A DNA stretch of 64,000 nt from Demequina rhizosphaerae (GTDB lineage Bacteria; Actinomycetota; Actinomycetes; Actinomycetales; Demequinaceae): the NCBI RefSeq assembly GCF_000971255.1, contig NZ_BBMC01000009.1, positions 62,001-126,000 of the forward strand. The letters are read 5' to 3'. Made by a program: the position numbers and the translations under genes. The notes under the pieces are model-generated. The model saw nothing but the letters and a program-made list of their open reading frames with translations. It made no database searches and was not told where the DNA came from. Below are positions 26,524 through 35,285 of this stretch, piece by piece; the stretch's first letter is position 1, and every line of letters begins with the position of its first letter.

Positions 26524-28839
26524 CTACTCCGGCGGCGTCATGAGCGCGACGCCCGCGATCCCGGCGGTCGCCCCGCCCGGGCCGGCCTCGAAGCGCACCT
26601 CGATGCCGTCGGCCTCGACGTCGACCGCGTAGACGGCCTCGACCACGTCGCCGTACAGCGGCACGTTGCGCACCACGCTCGACGCCGGGGTCGCGACGGC
26701 GCCGGCCAGGCGCACCACCGCATCGTCCCCGCCCGCGGGCAGGCCCACGAGCGAGCGGATGCGCACGAGGTGCGGGCCCGCGATGCGCGGCTTGAGCCGG
26801 TACGCGAACCAGTCGTCGGCCATGCGCCAGCTGCGCGCGTTGGTCCACTCGATGCGCGAGGCGTGCGAGACGTACCCGTGGTCCATCTCGGACTGCTGCT
26901 CGCCGGGGGCGACCACGTCGACCACGTCGGCGTCCTCGCTCTCGTCGCGGTCGAGCTCGAGCAGCATCTCGCGCAGCTCCTCCGCGGACGTGCCGACGGG
27001 GAAGTAGACGGTGCACCGCTCGTCGTGGATGCCGTTGTACGGCTCGAGCGCGAGCTCCACGCGCTCCGGCTCGTCGCCGTCGAGGCGCCACGCGGTCAGC
27101 GTCGCCGACGCTCCCTCGGCGGTGAGCTCGAGCGCGCCCTCCTCGCCCTCGCCGAGCACGACGGGCGTGCCGATCATCCGGCGCTTGGGGCCGATGGCCA
27201 CGTGTGGCGCGTCCTTGCCGGTCGCGATCATGCCCTCGAGGTCGGCGGCGCCGTCGCGGTGCGCGAGCACGAACGGCCCGTACCGGAACGACGCCCACGG
27301 CGACCCGTCCGGCAGGCCCTCGAGCGCGAGCCGCGGCCGGAGGTCGAGGACGATGCGCGTGGTGCCCTCCCAGCGGCGCTCGAGGTCGACCTCGGCGACG
27401 CCGGCGGCGACCTCGACGGGCTCGCCGTCGACGACGAGGTCCGCGCCCTCCGACCAGTCGGGCACGCGCAGGCGGACGATGCGGTCGTGGGGGACCTCGG
27501 CCGTCACGTCGATCTCGACGCGCCACGACGCCTTGAGGTCCGCCCGGACCTCGATGCGGATGCCGTCCCAGTCGAGGACCGCGGGCTCGTAGATCTCGAC
27601 GCGCGGGCTGTCCCCGTCGCGCGAGAAGAGGAAGCGGTCGTAGCGGCAGTGGCTCTCGAGGCCCGAGCCGACGCAGCACCACATCGACTCGCCGTGGCTC
27701 GAGTACACGCGGTAGTGCGCGGGACGTAGCGGGGAGAAGTAGACGAAGCCGCCGTGGCCCGGGTGCTGGACCGTGAGCGCGTGGTTGACGATGGCGCGCT
27801 CGGCGAAGTCGACGAGCTCGAGGTCGTCCGACTCCTGGCGGAAGAGGTCCGTGAGCGTGAGCATGCCGAAGGTGTTGCAGGACTCAGGGCCGAGCGCCTC
27901 GAGGACCATCGCGCGGAAGTCGTCGGCGGGGTGGAAGTGCTCGCGCACGCCGTGCCCGCCGATCGACACGGTGCGGTCGTGGACCACCTCGTCCCAGAAC
28001 TGGTGGGCGGCGGCCTCGAGGTCCTCCGCGCCGGAGCGGGCGTAGCCGACGGCCTTGGGCACCTGCGTGTTGGCGTGGAGGCCGGTGAGGCGGTCCTCGC
28101 CGGCGAGCAGCGGGTCGAGGAGGAGGTGGTGGGACCAGCGGCGGCCCTCGGCGACGAGGTCCTCGCGGCCGGTGATCGCGGCGAGGCGGAAGAACGCGTC
28201 GTTCATGCCGCCGAACTCGGCGGTGAGGATCGTCTCGACCTGCGCGTCGGTGAGGCGGGCGCTGATGCCCATCCACCAGTCCGCCCACGCGACGGCCATG
28301 GCCAGCGCATCGTCCTGTCCCGCGGCCTCGTACGCGTCGAGCAGACCGTTGAACACCTTGTGGAGGTTGTACATGGGGACCCAGCGGCCGTTGAGGGCGA
28401 AGGGCTCGGCCTCGATGCGGCCGGCGCGGAGCTCCTCGCCGAGCTCGACGCCGCGCGGCGTGCCGCCGAGGTAGCCGGTGCCGACGGCGTCCTGGCACTC
28501 CCGGAGCCCGTCGAGCATCGCGCGCAGGCGGGCGCGGATGTCCTCGCGACGCGTGGCCGCGTCGAGGTGGGAGAGGGCGGAGAGGTAGTGGCCGCCGATG
28601 TGGCCGTCGAGGCCGCGCGACTCCCAGTCGCCGTAGGACTCGGCTACCGCGGGCAGGCCGGCCTCGCGGCGGTACGGCGCGAGCAGGCGGGCGGGGTCGT
28701 GGGCGAGGGCCGTGGCGACCGAGCGCTCGAGCGCGGCGAGCAGCGGGCCGCCCGTCAGCGTGATGGCGCCCTGCGGGAACGCGCGCGCCCCGTGCGCCGG
28801 CACCGTGGCGGGGTCATTACAACGTTGGAGATCGCCCAT
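26524..28839 (-). CDS. Glycoside hydrolase, GH127/GH146-like (beta-L-arabinofuranosidase family, DUF1680)
   Basis: 771 residues: an (alpha/alpha)6 barrel followed by beta-sandwich domains. The family's zinc-cysteine active site can be seen: ESCNTFGMLTLTDLF (Glu and first Cys) and ESMWCCVGSGLESHCRYDRF (Cys pair), plus YNLHKVFNGLLDAY and FGGMNDAF. These enzymes release beta-L-arabinofuranose from plant glycans. No signal peptide, so it is probably cytoplasmic and acts on imported oligosaccharides, but no sugar transporter is adjacent. TACCAT (plus coordinates 28846-28851) is 6 nt upstream of ATG 28839 without a ribosome binding site, so probably leaderless. Confidence 0.88.
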   Translation of the reverse strand: MGDLQRCNDPATVPAHGARAFPQGAITLTGGPLLAALERSVATALAHDPARLLAPYRREAGLPAVAESYGDWESRGLDGHIGGHYLSALSHLDAATRREDIRARLRAMLDGLRECQDAVGTGYLGGTPRGVELGEELRAGRIEAEPFALNGRWVPMYNLHKVFNGLLDAYEAAGQDDALAMAVAWADWWMGISARLTDAQVETILTAEFGGMNDAFFRLAAITGREDLVAEGRRWSHHLLLDPLLAGEDRLTGLHANTQVPKAVGYARSGAEDLEAAAHQFWDEVVHDRTVSIGGHGVREHFHPADDFRAMVLEALGPESCNTFGMLTLTDLFRQESDDLELVDFAERAIVNHALTVQHPGHGGFVYFSPLRPAHYRVYSSHGESMWCCVGSGLESHCRYDRFLFSRDGDSPRVEIYEPAVLDWDGIRIEVRADLKASWRVEIDVTAEVPHDRIVRLRVPDWSEGADLVVDGEPVEVAAGVAEVDLERRWEGTTRIVLDLRPRLALEGLPDGSPWASFRYGPFVLAHRDGAADLEGMIATGKDAPHVAIGPKRRMIGTPVVLGEGEEGALELTAEGASATLTAWRLDGDEPERVELALEPYNGIHDERCTVYFPVGTSAEELREMLLELDRDESEDADVVDVVAPGEQQSEMDHGYVSHASRIEWTNARSWRMADDWFAYRLKPRIAGPHLVRIRSLVGLPAGGDDAVVRLAGAVATPASSVVRNVPLYGDVVEAVYAVDVEADGIEVRFEAGPGGATAGIAGVALMTPPE

Positions 28840-29010
28840 CCCACGATGGTAAGCCCGTGCGGGCGGGACCCGCGCCGCGCGCGGACGGCCGGGAGGCGCC
28901 GATGTAGGAAACGTGGGTTCTGTGGTGAATTGCACACGACGAACCGCCCGTCGCGTCTGGAGCCGGACGAACCCCGTCGATAGGGTCCATACCAGGACAG
29001 GGAGGTGCGC

Positions 29011-29073
29011 ATGCCCGAGCCGAAGCGGCCCGACCGACACACGGGCAGGCGCGCCCGCAAGGCGGCGCGATGA
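29011..29073 (+). CDS. 20-residue basic leader peptide ORF
   Basis: ATG 29011 with GGGAGG at 29001-29006 opens a 20-codon frame (MPEPKRPDRHTGRRARKAAR) whose TGA overlaps the ATG of the next gene as ATGA. The good ribosome binding site belongs to this short ORF, while the next gene has none of its own, so the two are probably translationally coupled. Peptide function unknown. Confidence 0.5.
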   Translation: MPEPKRPDRHTGRRARKAAR

Positions 29074-29588
29074 CGGTCTGGCCCGAGGCCTACCGGGGCC
29101 AGGTGTCCGGCGGGACCGCCGTCGCCGTACGGTCGAGCGCACGCCGCACCTTCGGCTCCCGACCGGAGGCCACGGACGAGCTCGCCGCCATCGATCGGCC
29201 CGCGCTGCTCGACCGCCTGTTCTCGCAGCCCGCCCACGACCTCACGCCGCCCGAGCGGCGCGTCCTGTGCGGCGCGGTGGTGCACGTGGACGAGCTCAGC
29301 GGCCGAGTGCTGCGCTGCACGCGTGACAACGGCCATGCGGGCCTGGAGCACGACAACCTCGGCGCGCAGGTGCTGAGCGACTGGGCCGAGACCGGCGGGG
29401 CCGCGCTGCTGACGTCGCCCATCCCGGTGACGCCGCTCGGCCAGACCATCCAGACGATCATGTCCCACGTCCGCTCGTACGAGGGCGTGCGGCAGTGGCG
29501 GCTCGAGCGGGGCATGACGGCGGACGCCGCGGCCGCGTGGGAGCGCGCGGAGGCGCTGCGGCTGCTCGTGCGGACGCTCGGGCGGTAG
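29070..29588 (+). CDS. Hypothetical protein
   Basis: 172 residues, unrecognised. The middle holds RRVLCGAVVHVDELSGRVLRCTRDNGHAGLEHDN, which resembles short actinobacterial proteins with a Cys...Cys-x-His pair and may bind a metal. The C-terminus is helical (VRQWRLERGMTADAAAAWERAEALRLL). No membrane segment or signal peptide. Stands alone between the hydrolase gene and the tRNAs; codon use is like the neighbours. Confidence 0.7.
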   Translation: MTVWPEAYRGQVSGGTAVAVRSSARRTFGSRPEATDELAAIDRPALLDRLFSQPAHDLTPPERRVLCGAVVHVDELSGRVLRCTRDNGHAGLEHDNLGAQVLSDWAETGGAALLTSPIPVTPLGQTIQTIMSHVRSYEGVRQWRLERGMTADAAAAWERAEALRLLVRTLGR

Positions 29589-29669
29589 GCCGCCCGCGCG
29601 GTCGCGCATCGTCCGGCGTGCGGGCGCCGCGGAGGAACAGCGCCCCGGGGCACCCGCCCGGACAGGCGA

Positions 29670-29697
29670 GAAGGCCCCCGCCGGAGCGAGGGCCTTC
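29670..29697. terminator. Bidirectional terminator between hypothetical gene and tRNA-Ala
   Basis: GAAGGCCC at 29670-29677 pairs with GGGCCTTC at 29690-29697. It lies 7 nt beyond the encoded CCA end of tRNA-Ala on the minus strand and about 80 nt after the plus-strand hypothetical gene. Confidence 0.65.
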
Positions 29698-29703
29698 ATC
29701 GAG

Positions 29704-29779
29704 TGGTGGAGCCTAGGGGACTCGAACCCCTAACCCCCTGCTTGCAAAGCAGGTGCGCTACCAATTGCGCCAAGGCCCC
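29704..29779 (-). tRNA. tRNA-Ala (anticodon TGC)
   Basis: 76 nt including an encoded CCA. The acceptor stem GGGGCCT pairs with AGGCTCC and contains the G3-U70 wobble pair that identifies alanine tRNA; the anticodon loop reads CTTTGCAAG and the T arm GGGTTCGAGTCCC. Follows tRNA-Ile on the same strand. Confidence 0.96.
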
Positions 29780-29861
29780 GTGGTGGGAAGAAGGACATCG
29801 TCCCACAATCCGGGAGTGGATCTGAAGGTGATGAGCGCGATGCGCAGCCATCGAATCACCA

Positions 29862-29938
29862 TGGTGGGCCCAGGAGGACTTGAACCTCCGACCTCTTCGT
29901 TATCAGCGAAGCGCTCTAACCGCCTGAGCTATGGGCCC
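29862..29938 (-). tRNA. tRNA-Ile (anticodon GAT)
   Basis: 77 nt with encoded CCA. Acceptor GGGCCCA pairs with TGGGCCC; anticodon loop GCTGATAAC; T arm GAGGTTCAAGTCCTC. The tRNA-Ile/tRNA-Ala pair downstream of DUF3566 is the standard actinobacterial arrangement that normally follows gyrA directly. Confidence 0.96.
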
Positions 29939-30014
29939 CTCGCGGCTTCACCGCCGCGGCGTTAAACGATACCGCACCGTCGCCGCGAGACAAAATCGCG
30001 GCGACGGGGGCCGC

Positions 30015-30875
30015 TCAGTCGTCCGTCAGGGTGACGTAGACGCCGCCCACAACCGACGAGACGACGTTGTAGAGGAACGCGCCGATGGTCGCCAGGGCGG
30101 TCAGCAGCACCACGTTGACCACGGACACGAGGATCGCGGCGCTCATGACCTTGTTGCGGTCGAAGAACTGCATGATGTCGATCTCGGAGTCCTGCGCGAA
30201 CAGCTTGACGACCCACTCGTTGACGAGCGCGAAGATGCCCATGCCGTTGAGCACGTTCCACAGCACGAAGACGCCGACGACGAGCATGATGCCCGCGGCG
30301 ATCGACAGCAGGAAGCCGAGCTTGAGCACCGACCACGGGTCGATGCGCGACAGCAGCACGCGGGCCTTGCGGGGGCCGCCCTTGCTGGTCGGGACGGCGA
30401 GGTCGTCGCCCGCCTTGAAGCTCTCGGCCGCACGGCCCGCGAGGCCCTTGACCCGCGCGGCACCCGCGCCGAGCGCGGCGCTGCCGGCGCCGACCGCGCC
30501 GTCGAGGCGCGAGGGCTCGTCGGTGGTCGGGACCGCGGCGGGCGCGCCCGTCGGGGAGAAGGCCTGCGGCTGCGCGGCCTCGCGCTCGGGAGCCGGCTGC
30601 GTGGTCGTGGGGATGCCGCCCGGGGTCGACTGCGGACGCAGCGCGGTGCGCTGCGGGATCGAGCCGGTCGAGGGCGCGGCGGACGATGCGGTGGGCGTCT
30701 GGCCCGTCACCGGGGTCCGCGTGGGCGTCTGCGCGCTCACGGGGGCGGTGTCCGCGGCGGCGTCGCCGACCGGCATGAACGCGCGTCGCGACGGCACCTG
30801 GCCGGTGGTCGGCTCGGTCGGTCGCGGCGTGTACAGGCCGCGGGTCGACGTGGTGGTGCGGTCGTCCGCGTTCAT
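30015..30875 (-). CDS. DUF3566 transmembrane protein
   Basis: 286 residues. The first 170 are low-complexity and rich in Pro, Thr and Ala; the C-terminal 115 are the DUF3566 domain with two membrane helices (about 197-222 and 250-275) and the amphipathic stretch between them (QFFDRNKVMSA). Function unknown; almost always encoded next to gyrA in actinobacteria. ATG 30875 follows GGGAGCAAG, a good ribosome binding site. Confidence 0.9.
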   Translation of the reverse strand: MNADDRTTTSTRGLYTPRPTEPTTGQVPSRRAFMPVGDAAADTAPVSAQTPTRTPVTGQTPTASSAAPSTGSIPQRTALRPQSTPGGIPTTTQPAPEREAAQPQAFSPTGAPAAVPTTDEPSRLDGAVGAGSAALGAGAARVKGLAGRAAESFKAGDDLAVPTSKGGPRKARVLLSRIDPWSVLKLGFLLSIAAGIMLVVGVFVLWNVLNGMGIFALVNEWVVKLFAQDSEIDIMQFFDRNKVMSAAILVSVVNVVLLTALATIGAFLYNVVSSVVGGVYVTLTDD

Positions 30876-31039
30876 CTTGCTCCCTGTCGTCTGACGCGCG
30901 AATGGCGTTCCAGTCATCCACGCGTGGGTGCGCGGGCATCTACCCAAGGGTAACCGAGGCACGTCCGCTGGTCATTCCCCCTGGCAGCGCGGCGCGATTC
31001 GACCTCGCCCGAAGCCCCGTGCGCGGTTAGCGTGGCTGC

Positions 31040-33394
31040 ATGGCCTCCGAAGCGACCGCCACCGAGGAGCAGTCCGCGATGTCGCGCGCCGTCGAGCTCG
31101 CCCGCCGCCTGCCCGGCACCATCACCGTCACCGTCGTCGTCCTCGTCGTCGGCGCCCTCACCGGCGCCCTGTGGAACCCCGCAGAGGAGTCGGGCCTCGT
31201 CGACCGCTGGGGCTGGGGCCTCGACGCGTTCGCCGACGGGCACTGGATCAACCTGCTCGCGGGCGCCGCGATCGCGCCGGAGCCGTGGATGTACGCCCTC
31301 ATCCTCGGCACGTTCTGCGTCGGCGGAGGCTTCCTCGAGCTGCGCTACGGCACCGTGCGGATGCTGCTCGCGGTGCTCGGCACGCACATCGTCGCCGTGC
31401 TCGGCACCGCGCTCCTGCTGCTCGGCCTGGGCGCCCTGGGCGTGGGATGGGCGGAGACGCTGGCCCACGTGCCCGACGTCGGGCTCAGCAACGGCGGCTT
31501 CGGCGCGCTCGGCGCCGCCACCGCCGGCATGCCGCTGCTGTGGCGGCGACGCGTGCGGCTCGTCGGCTCGCTCTACTGCATCGCGATGATCCTCTACGCG
31601 GCGGAGATCTGGGACTTCACCCACGCGATCGCGTTCTGGGCGGGCCTCCTCATCGGCCCGTGGATCGTCGGTCGCGCCCGCGAGCCCTTCGACTGGCGCT
31701 TCGGTCCCCAGGAGGTCCGCGACACCGCCGCGGTCATCCTCGCCTTCGGCGGTCTCCACCAGCTGCTCACGCGGATCTGGCCGGGGGAGGGCGGCATCCT
31801 CGAGTTCGGCGGCACCGCGGACGATGCGGGCCTCACCACGCTCGGGCTCGTCGGCAGCGCGGTCATCTCGCTGGCCTTCGCATACGCGCTCCACCGCGGC
31901 CGGCGGGGCGCGTGGTGGTTCGTGGTCGTGCTGACCGTGCTCGCGCTGCTCGCGAGCCTGCTCGTGGTGGCCGTCGGCGAGGGCACCCCGTCGATCGTGC
32001 TCGACCTGGCCCTCGACGCGGCGCTGCTGGTGCTCCTCATCGGCTGGCGGCGCCACTTCGCGGTCAAGGCGGACCGCGCCAGCCGTCGCACGGTGTGGCG
32101 GCGCGGCCTGCTCACGGTCGCGGGCCTCATGACGTTCACGGTGGTCGCGATCATGGCCCTCGGCTCGCAGCTCGACCCCGAGCCCACGCTCGGCACGGCG
32201 ATCGGCGAGGCCGCGGTCCGCGTCTTCGGCGGGACCACCGGCATCGAGGGCACCACCGCCCTGTCCCGCACGCTGCTGAGCGCGATCGGCGTCGTGTGGT
32301 TCACCGCCTTCGCGATCTTCCTCGTCGGGCTGCTGCTCGCGTCGCGCCGCCACACCACCGACGAGGCGGTGCGCGACCGCTTCGAGGCGATCCAGCGCGA
32401 GACCGAGGCAATGACGAGCATCGGCTACATGACCCGCTGGGACGGCATCGACCACTGGGTGTCGGAGGAGGGCACGGCCGCGCTGGGCTTCAAGCAGGTC
32501 GGCGGCACCGCCATCGTCCTGTCCGATCCGGTGGGCCGCACCGCGGACCTCCCTGCCGCGCACGCCGAGTTCGCGGACTTCTGCCGCTCGCGCGGCTGGC
32601 GCCTCGCGTACTTCGCGGTGAGCGACGAGGCGCGGCTGCGCCTCGAGGACGCCGGCTGGCGGGCGATCCAGGTCGCCGAGGACACCGTGGTGCGGCTGCC
32701 GGACCTCGAGTTCAAGGGCAAGGCGTGGCAGGACGTCCGCTCGGCCATCAACCGCGCGAAGCGCGAGGGCGTGACGATGCGGACCTTCCGCTTCGGCGAC
32801 GCGCCTCGCGGCATCAAGGACCAGCTCGAGGCGATCTCCGCGCAGTGGGCGGGGGACAAGTCGTTGCCGGAGATGGGCTTCACGCTCGGCGACCTGCGCG
32901 AGGCGGACGACCCGAACGTGGAGATGCACGTCGCCGTCGACGAGGACGGCACGGTCCACGGGATGACGAGCTGGCTGCCCGTCTACCGCGACGGCGACGT
33001 GGTCGGCTGGACCATCGACATCATGAAGCGCCGGCTCGACGACGGCGTGATGAGCGGGGTCATGGAGTTCCTCATCGCGGAGTCCGCCGTCGCGTTCAAG
33101 GAGGCCGGCTACGAGTTCATCTCGCTGTCGGCCGCCCCGCTCAGCTACTCGGGCGAGGTCGAGGGCACCGTCGAGCGCCTGCTCGACATCCTCGCGGACA
33201 AGATGGAGCCGTACTACGGCTTCACGAGCCTCGAGCGCTTCAAGGCCAAGTTCAAGCCCGAGCACCGCCCGCTGTACCTCATGTACCCGGACGAGGCGCA
33301 GCTGCCCGCGCTCACGCTCGCGATCCTGCGCGCCTACCTGCCCGACGCGACGGCGGGCGACCTCGTCAAGGCCGCGGTGACGCGCCCCGACTGA
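31040..33394 (+). CDS. Rhomboid-like membrane domain fused to DUF2156 (lysyl-phosphatidylglycerol synthase-like) domain
   Basis: 784 residues. The N-terminal third is a six-helix unit that looks like a rhomboid fold but with GGFGALGA (about 152-158) where active rhomboids have GASG, while the histidine of the last helix is kept (THAIAFWAGLLIG, about 194-206). More helices follow, then a C-terminal GNAT-like DUF2156 domain (about 460-775; WQDVRSAINRAKREGV, YRDGDVVGWTIDIMKRR) of the MprF family that transfers aminoacyl groups to phosphatidylglycerol. Lipid modification is thus likely; substrate unproven. TAGCGT lies 6 nt before the ATG, so probably leaderless. Confidence 0.85.
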   Translation: MASEATATEEQSAMSRAVELARRLPGTITVTVVVLVVGALTGALWNPAEESGLVDRWGWGLDAFADGHWINLLAGAAIAPEPWMYALILGTFCVGGGFLELRYGTVRMLLAVLGTHIVAVLGTALLLLGLGALGVGWAETLAHVPDVGLSNGGFGALGAATAGMPLLWRRRVRLVGSLYCIAMILYAAEIWDFTHAIAFWAGLLIGPWIVGRAREPFDWRFGPQEVRDTAAVILAFGGLHQLLTRIWPGEGGILEFGGTADDAGLTTLGLVGSAVISLAFAYALHRGRRGAWWFVVVLTVLALLASLLVVAVGEGTPSIVLDLALDAALLVLLIGWRRHFAVKADRASRRTVWRRGLLTVAGLMTFTVVAIMALGSQLDPEPTLGTAIGEAAVRVFGGTTGIEGTTALSRTLLSAIGVVWFTAFAIFLVGLLLASRRHTTDEAVRDRFEAIQRETEAMTSIGYMTRWDGIDHWVSEEGTAALGFKQVGGTAIVLSDPVGRTADLPAAHAEFADFCRSRGWRLAYFAVSDEARLRLEDAGWRAIQVAEDTVVRLPDLEFKGKAWQDVRSAINRAKREGVTMRTFRFGDAPRGIKDQLEAISAQWAGDKSLPEMGFTLGDLREADDPNVEMHVAVDEDGTVHGMTSWLPVYRDGDVVGWTIDIMKRRLDDGVMSGVMEFLIAESAVAFKEAGYEFISLSAAPLSYSGEVEGTVERLLDILADKMEPYYGFTSLERFKAKFKPEHRPLYLMYPDEAQLPALTLAILRAYLPDATAGDLVKAAVTRPD

Positions 33395-33416
33395 CGCTCC
33401 GCCGCATCGTCCCCGC

Positions 33417-34928
33417 CTAGTGGCCGGAGCCCAGGTGACCGCTGATCCGGCCGTGGAAGTCGCGCGACGCCTCGTTGAGGCCGACGATCTCCACGTCGAT
33501 GCCGTGCGTCGCGTACTTGTGCTCGACCGCGTCGAGCGCCGCGACGGTCGAGGCGTCCCACACGTGGGAGTCGGTCATGTCGATGACCACCTTCTCGGGG
33601 TCGTTGCCGTAGTCGAACTGACTGTAGAGGTCGTTCGAGCTGGCGAAGAACAGCGCGCCGGTGACGGTGTAGCGGCGGACGCCGTCCTCGACGGGACCGC
33701 CCGCGACCTCCGCGAGGTGCGCCACGCGGCGCGCGAACAGCACCGAGGCCAGCAGCACGCCCGCGACGACGCCGTACGCGAGGTTGTGAGTGGCGACCAC
33801 GACGCCGACCGTGACGAGCATGACGGAGGTCTCCGAGCGCGGCATGCGGCGCAGCGTCGAGAGGCGGATCGAGTGCCAGTCGAACGTGGCCCACGACACG
33901 TAGATCATGACCGCGACGAGCGCGGCCATGGGGATCATCGCGACCACGTCGCCCAGCGCGAGCACGAGGATGAGCAGGAAGATGCCGGCCGAGAGGGTCG
34001 ACAGGCGCGTGCGCGCGCCGCCCGCCTTCACGTTGATCATCGTCTGGCCGATCATCGCGCAGCCGCCCATGCCGCCGAAGAGGCCGGTGACGACGTTCGC
34101 GGCGCCCTGGCCCCACGCCTCGCGGGTCTTGTCGGAGTGGGTGTCCGTGATGTCGTCGACGAGCTTCGCGGTCATGAGCGACTCGAGGAGGCCCACGAGC
34201 GCGAGGCCGAGCGCGTACGGGAAGACGATTCGCAGCGTCTCGAGGCTCACCGGAACGTCGGGGATGAAGAGGCCGGGCAGGCCCTCGGGCAGCGCGCCCT
34301 CGTCGCCGACCGTCGGGACCGCGATCGCGGCGGAGACCGTGACGATGGTGAGCAGCACGATCGCGACGAGCGGCGCCGGCACGACGGTGGTGAGGCGCGG
34401 GAGGAGGGCGATGATCGCGAGCCCCGCCGCCACCAGCACGTAGACGATCCACGGCACGTCGACGAGGTGCGGCAGCTGCGCCATGAAGATGAGGATCGCG
34501 AGCGAGTTCACGAAGCCGACCATCACCGAGCGCGGGATGAAGCGCATGAGCTTCGCGATGCCGAGCAGGCCGAGCACCACCTGGATGAGGCCGCCGAGCA
34601 CGACGGCGACGATGAGGTAGTCGAGCCCGTAGTCGCGCGCGAGGGGCGCGACCACGAGTGCCACGGCCGCGGTCGCGGCGGAGATCATCGCGGGGCGGCC
34701 ACCGAGGAACGCGATCGACACCGCCATCGTGAACGAGGCGAACAGGCCCACGCGCGGGTCGACGCCCGCGATGATCGAGAACGAGATGGCCTCGGGGATG
34801 AGCGCGAGGGCCACCATGAGGCCCGAGACGAGCTCGGTGCGCAGCAGGCGCGGCGACGCGTAGCGGCGCAGCGAGCGCCAGCCGGTCGCCTCGGGGACTC
34901 CGGTCGCGGTGCGGTCGGCGGTGGGCAT
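33417..34928 (-). CDS. SulP-family anion transporter with STAS domain
   Basis: 503 residues, about eleven membrane helices. Family features: LIPEAISFSIIAGVDPRVGLFASF near the start and a C-terminal STAS domain (VIDMTDSHVWDASTVAALD). Members carry sulfate, bicarbonate or other anions; the substrate cannot be read from sequence. I place the start at ATG 34928, after GGAG. The frame stays open upstream through the 21-bp repeats (81 further codons), so a longer form is formally possible. The upstream interval to the catalase gene is repeat-rich. Confidence 0.9.
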   Translation of the reverse strand: MPTADRTATGVPEATGWRSLRRYASPRLLRTELVSGLMVALALIPEAISFSIIAGVDPRVGLFASFTMAVSIAFLGGRPAMISAATAAVALVVAPLARDYGLDYLIVAVVLGGLIQVVLGLLGIAKLMRFIPRSVMVGFVNSLAILIFMAQLPHLVDVPWIVYVLVAAGLAIIALLPRLTTVVPAPLVAIVLLTIVTVSAAIAVPTVGDEGALPEGLPGLFIPDVPVSLETLRIVFPYALGLALVGLLESLMTAKLVDDITDTHSDKTREAWGQGAANVVTGLFGGMGGCAMIGQTMINVKAGGARTRLSTLSAGIFLLILVLALGDVVAMIPMAALVAVMIYVSWATFDWHSIRLSTLRRMPRSETSVMLVTVGVVVATHNLAYGVVAGVLLASVLFARRVAHLAEVAGGPVEDGVRRYTVTGALFFASSNDLYSQFDYGNDPEKVVIDMTDSHVWDASTVAALDAVEHKYATHGIDVEIVGLNEASRDFHGRISGHLGSGH

Positions 34929-35018
34929 GGGGGACTCCGTCCAAGACAGGCGTGAGCGCGCGCGGACGCGCACGTCGGAGGGGAGGGGAGGCCGGCATCG
35001 GCCGCGGCCATGGTACCT

Positions 35019-35123
35019 GCCGCCCCGTCGACTCCCCATGCCGCCCCGTCGACTCCCCATGCCGCCCCGTCGACTCCCCATGCCGCCCCGTCGACTCCCC
35101 ATGCCGCCCCGTCGACTCCCAAT
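35019..35123. repeat. Five tandem 21-bp repeats
   Basis: Units of 21 bp (GCCGCCCCGTCGACTCCCCAT) run at 35019, 35040, 35061, 35082 and 35103 (the last with one change near its end). Each contains a SalI-type GTCGAC palindrome. There are no spacers, so this is not a CRISPR. It lies in the 357-bp interval between SulP and catalase. Confidence 0.95.
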
Positions 35124-35216
35124 GACACATGTGACGGGTGGGGCGCGCATCTTCCCGTGCGACGGTCCCATCCGTCACGCGGGCACGCGCGCGTCACATC
35201 CGTCATTGGGAGTCGA
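35112..35216. repeat. 25-bp inverted repeat flanking a 55-bp centre
   Basis: 35112-35136 and 35192-35216 are inverted copies with two mismatches (TCGACTCCCAATGAC..ATGTGACG on the left). The left arm begins inside the last 21-bp repeat; a further partial inverted copy (GGGAGTCGAGGCGGG) follows the right arm. Confidence 0.85.
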
Positions 35217-35239
35217 GCACGGGAGTCGAGGCGGGCGCG

Positions 35240-35276
35240 ACGAAGGCCCGGCCCCCCACGGGGACCGGGCCTTCGT
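35240..35276 (-). terminator. Terminator after catalase
   Basis: ACGAAGGCCCGG (35240-35251) pairs with CCGGGCCTTCGT (35265-35276), 12 bp without mismatch, 10 nt downstream of the catalase stop. Confidence 0.8.
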
Positions 35277-35285
35277 TCGGACTGC

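Noticed and set aside
35019..35123. CRISPR array at the 21-bp repeats
   Set aside because: Units are directly tandem with no spacers and there are no cas genes nearby.
34929..35171. N-terminal extension of the SulP protein through the repeats (MGSRRGG five times)
   Set aside because: The family begins near the MPTADR start at 34928, where a GGAG sequence precedes ATG; the extension looks like repeat-derived open frame.
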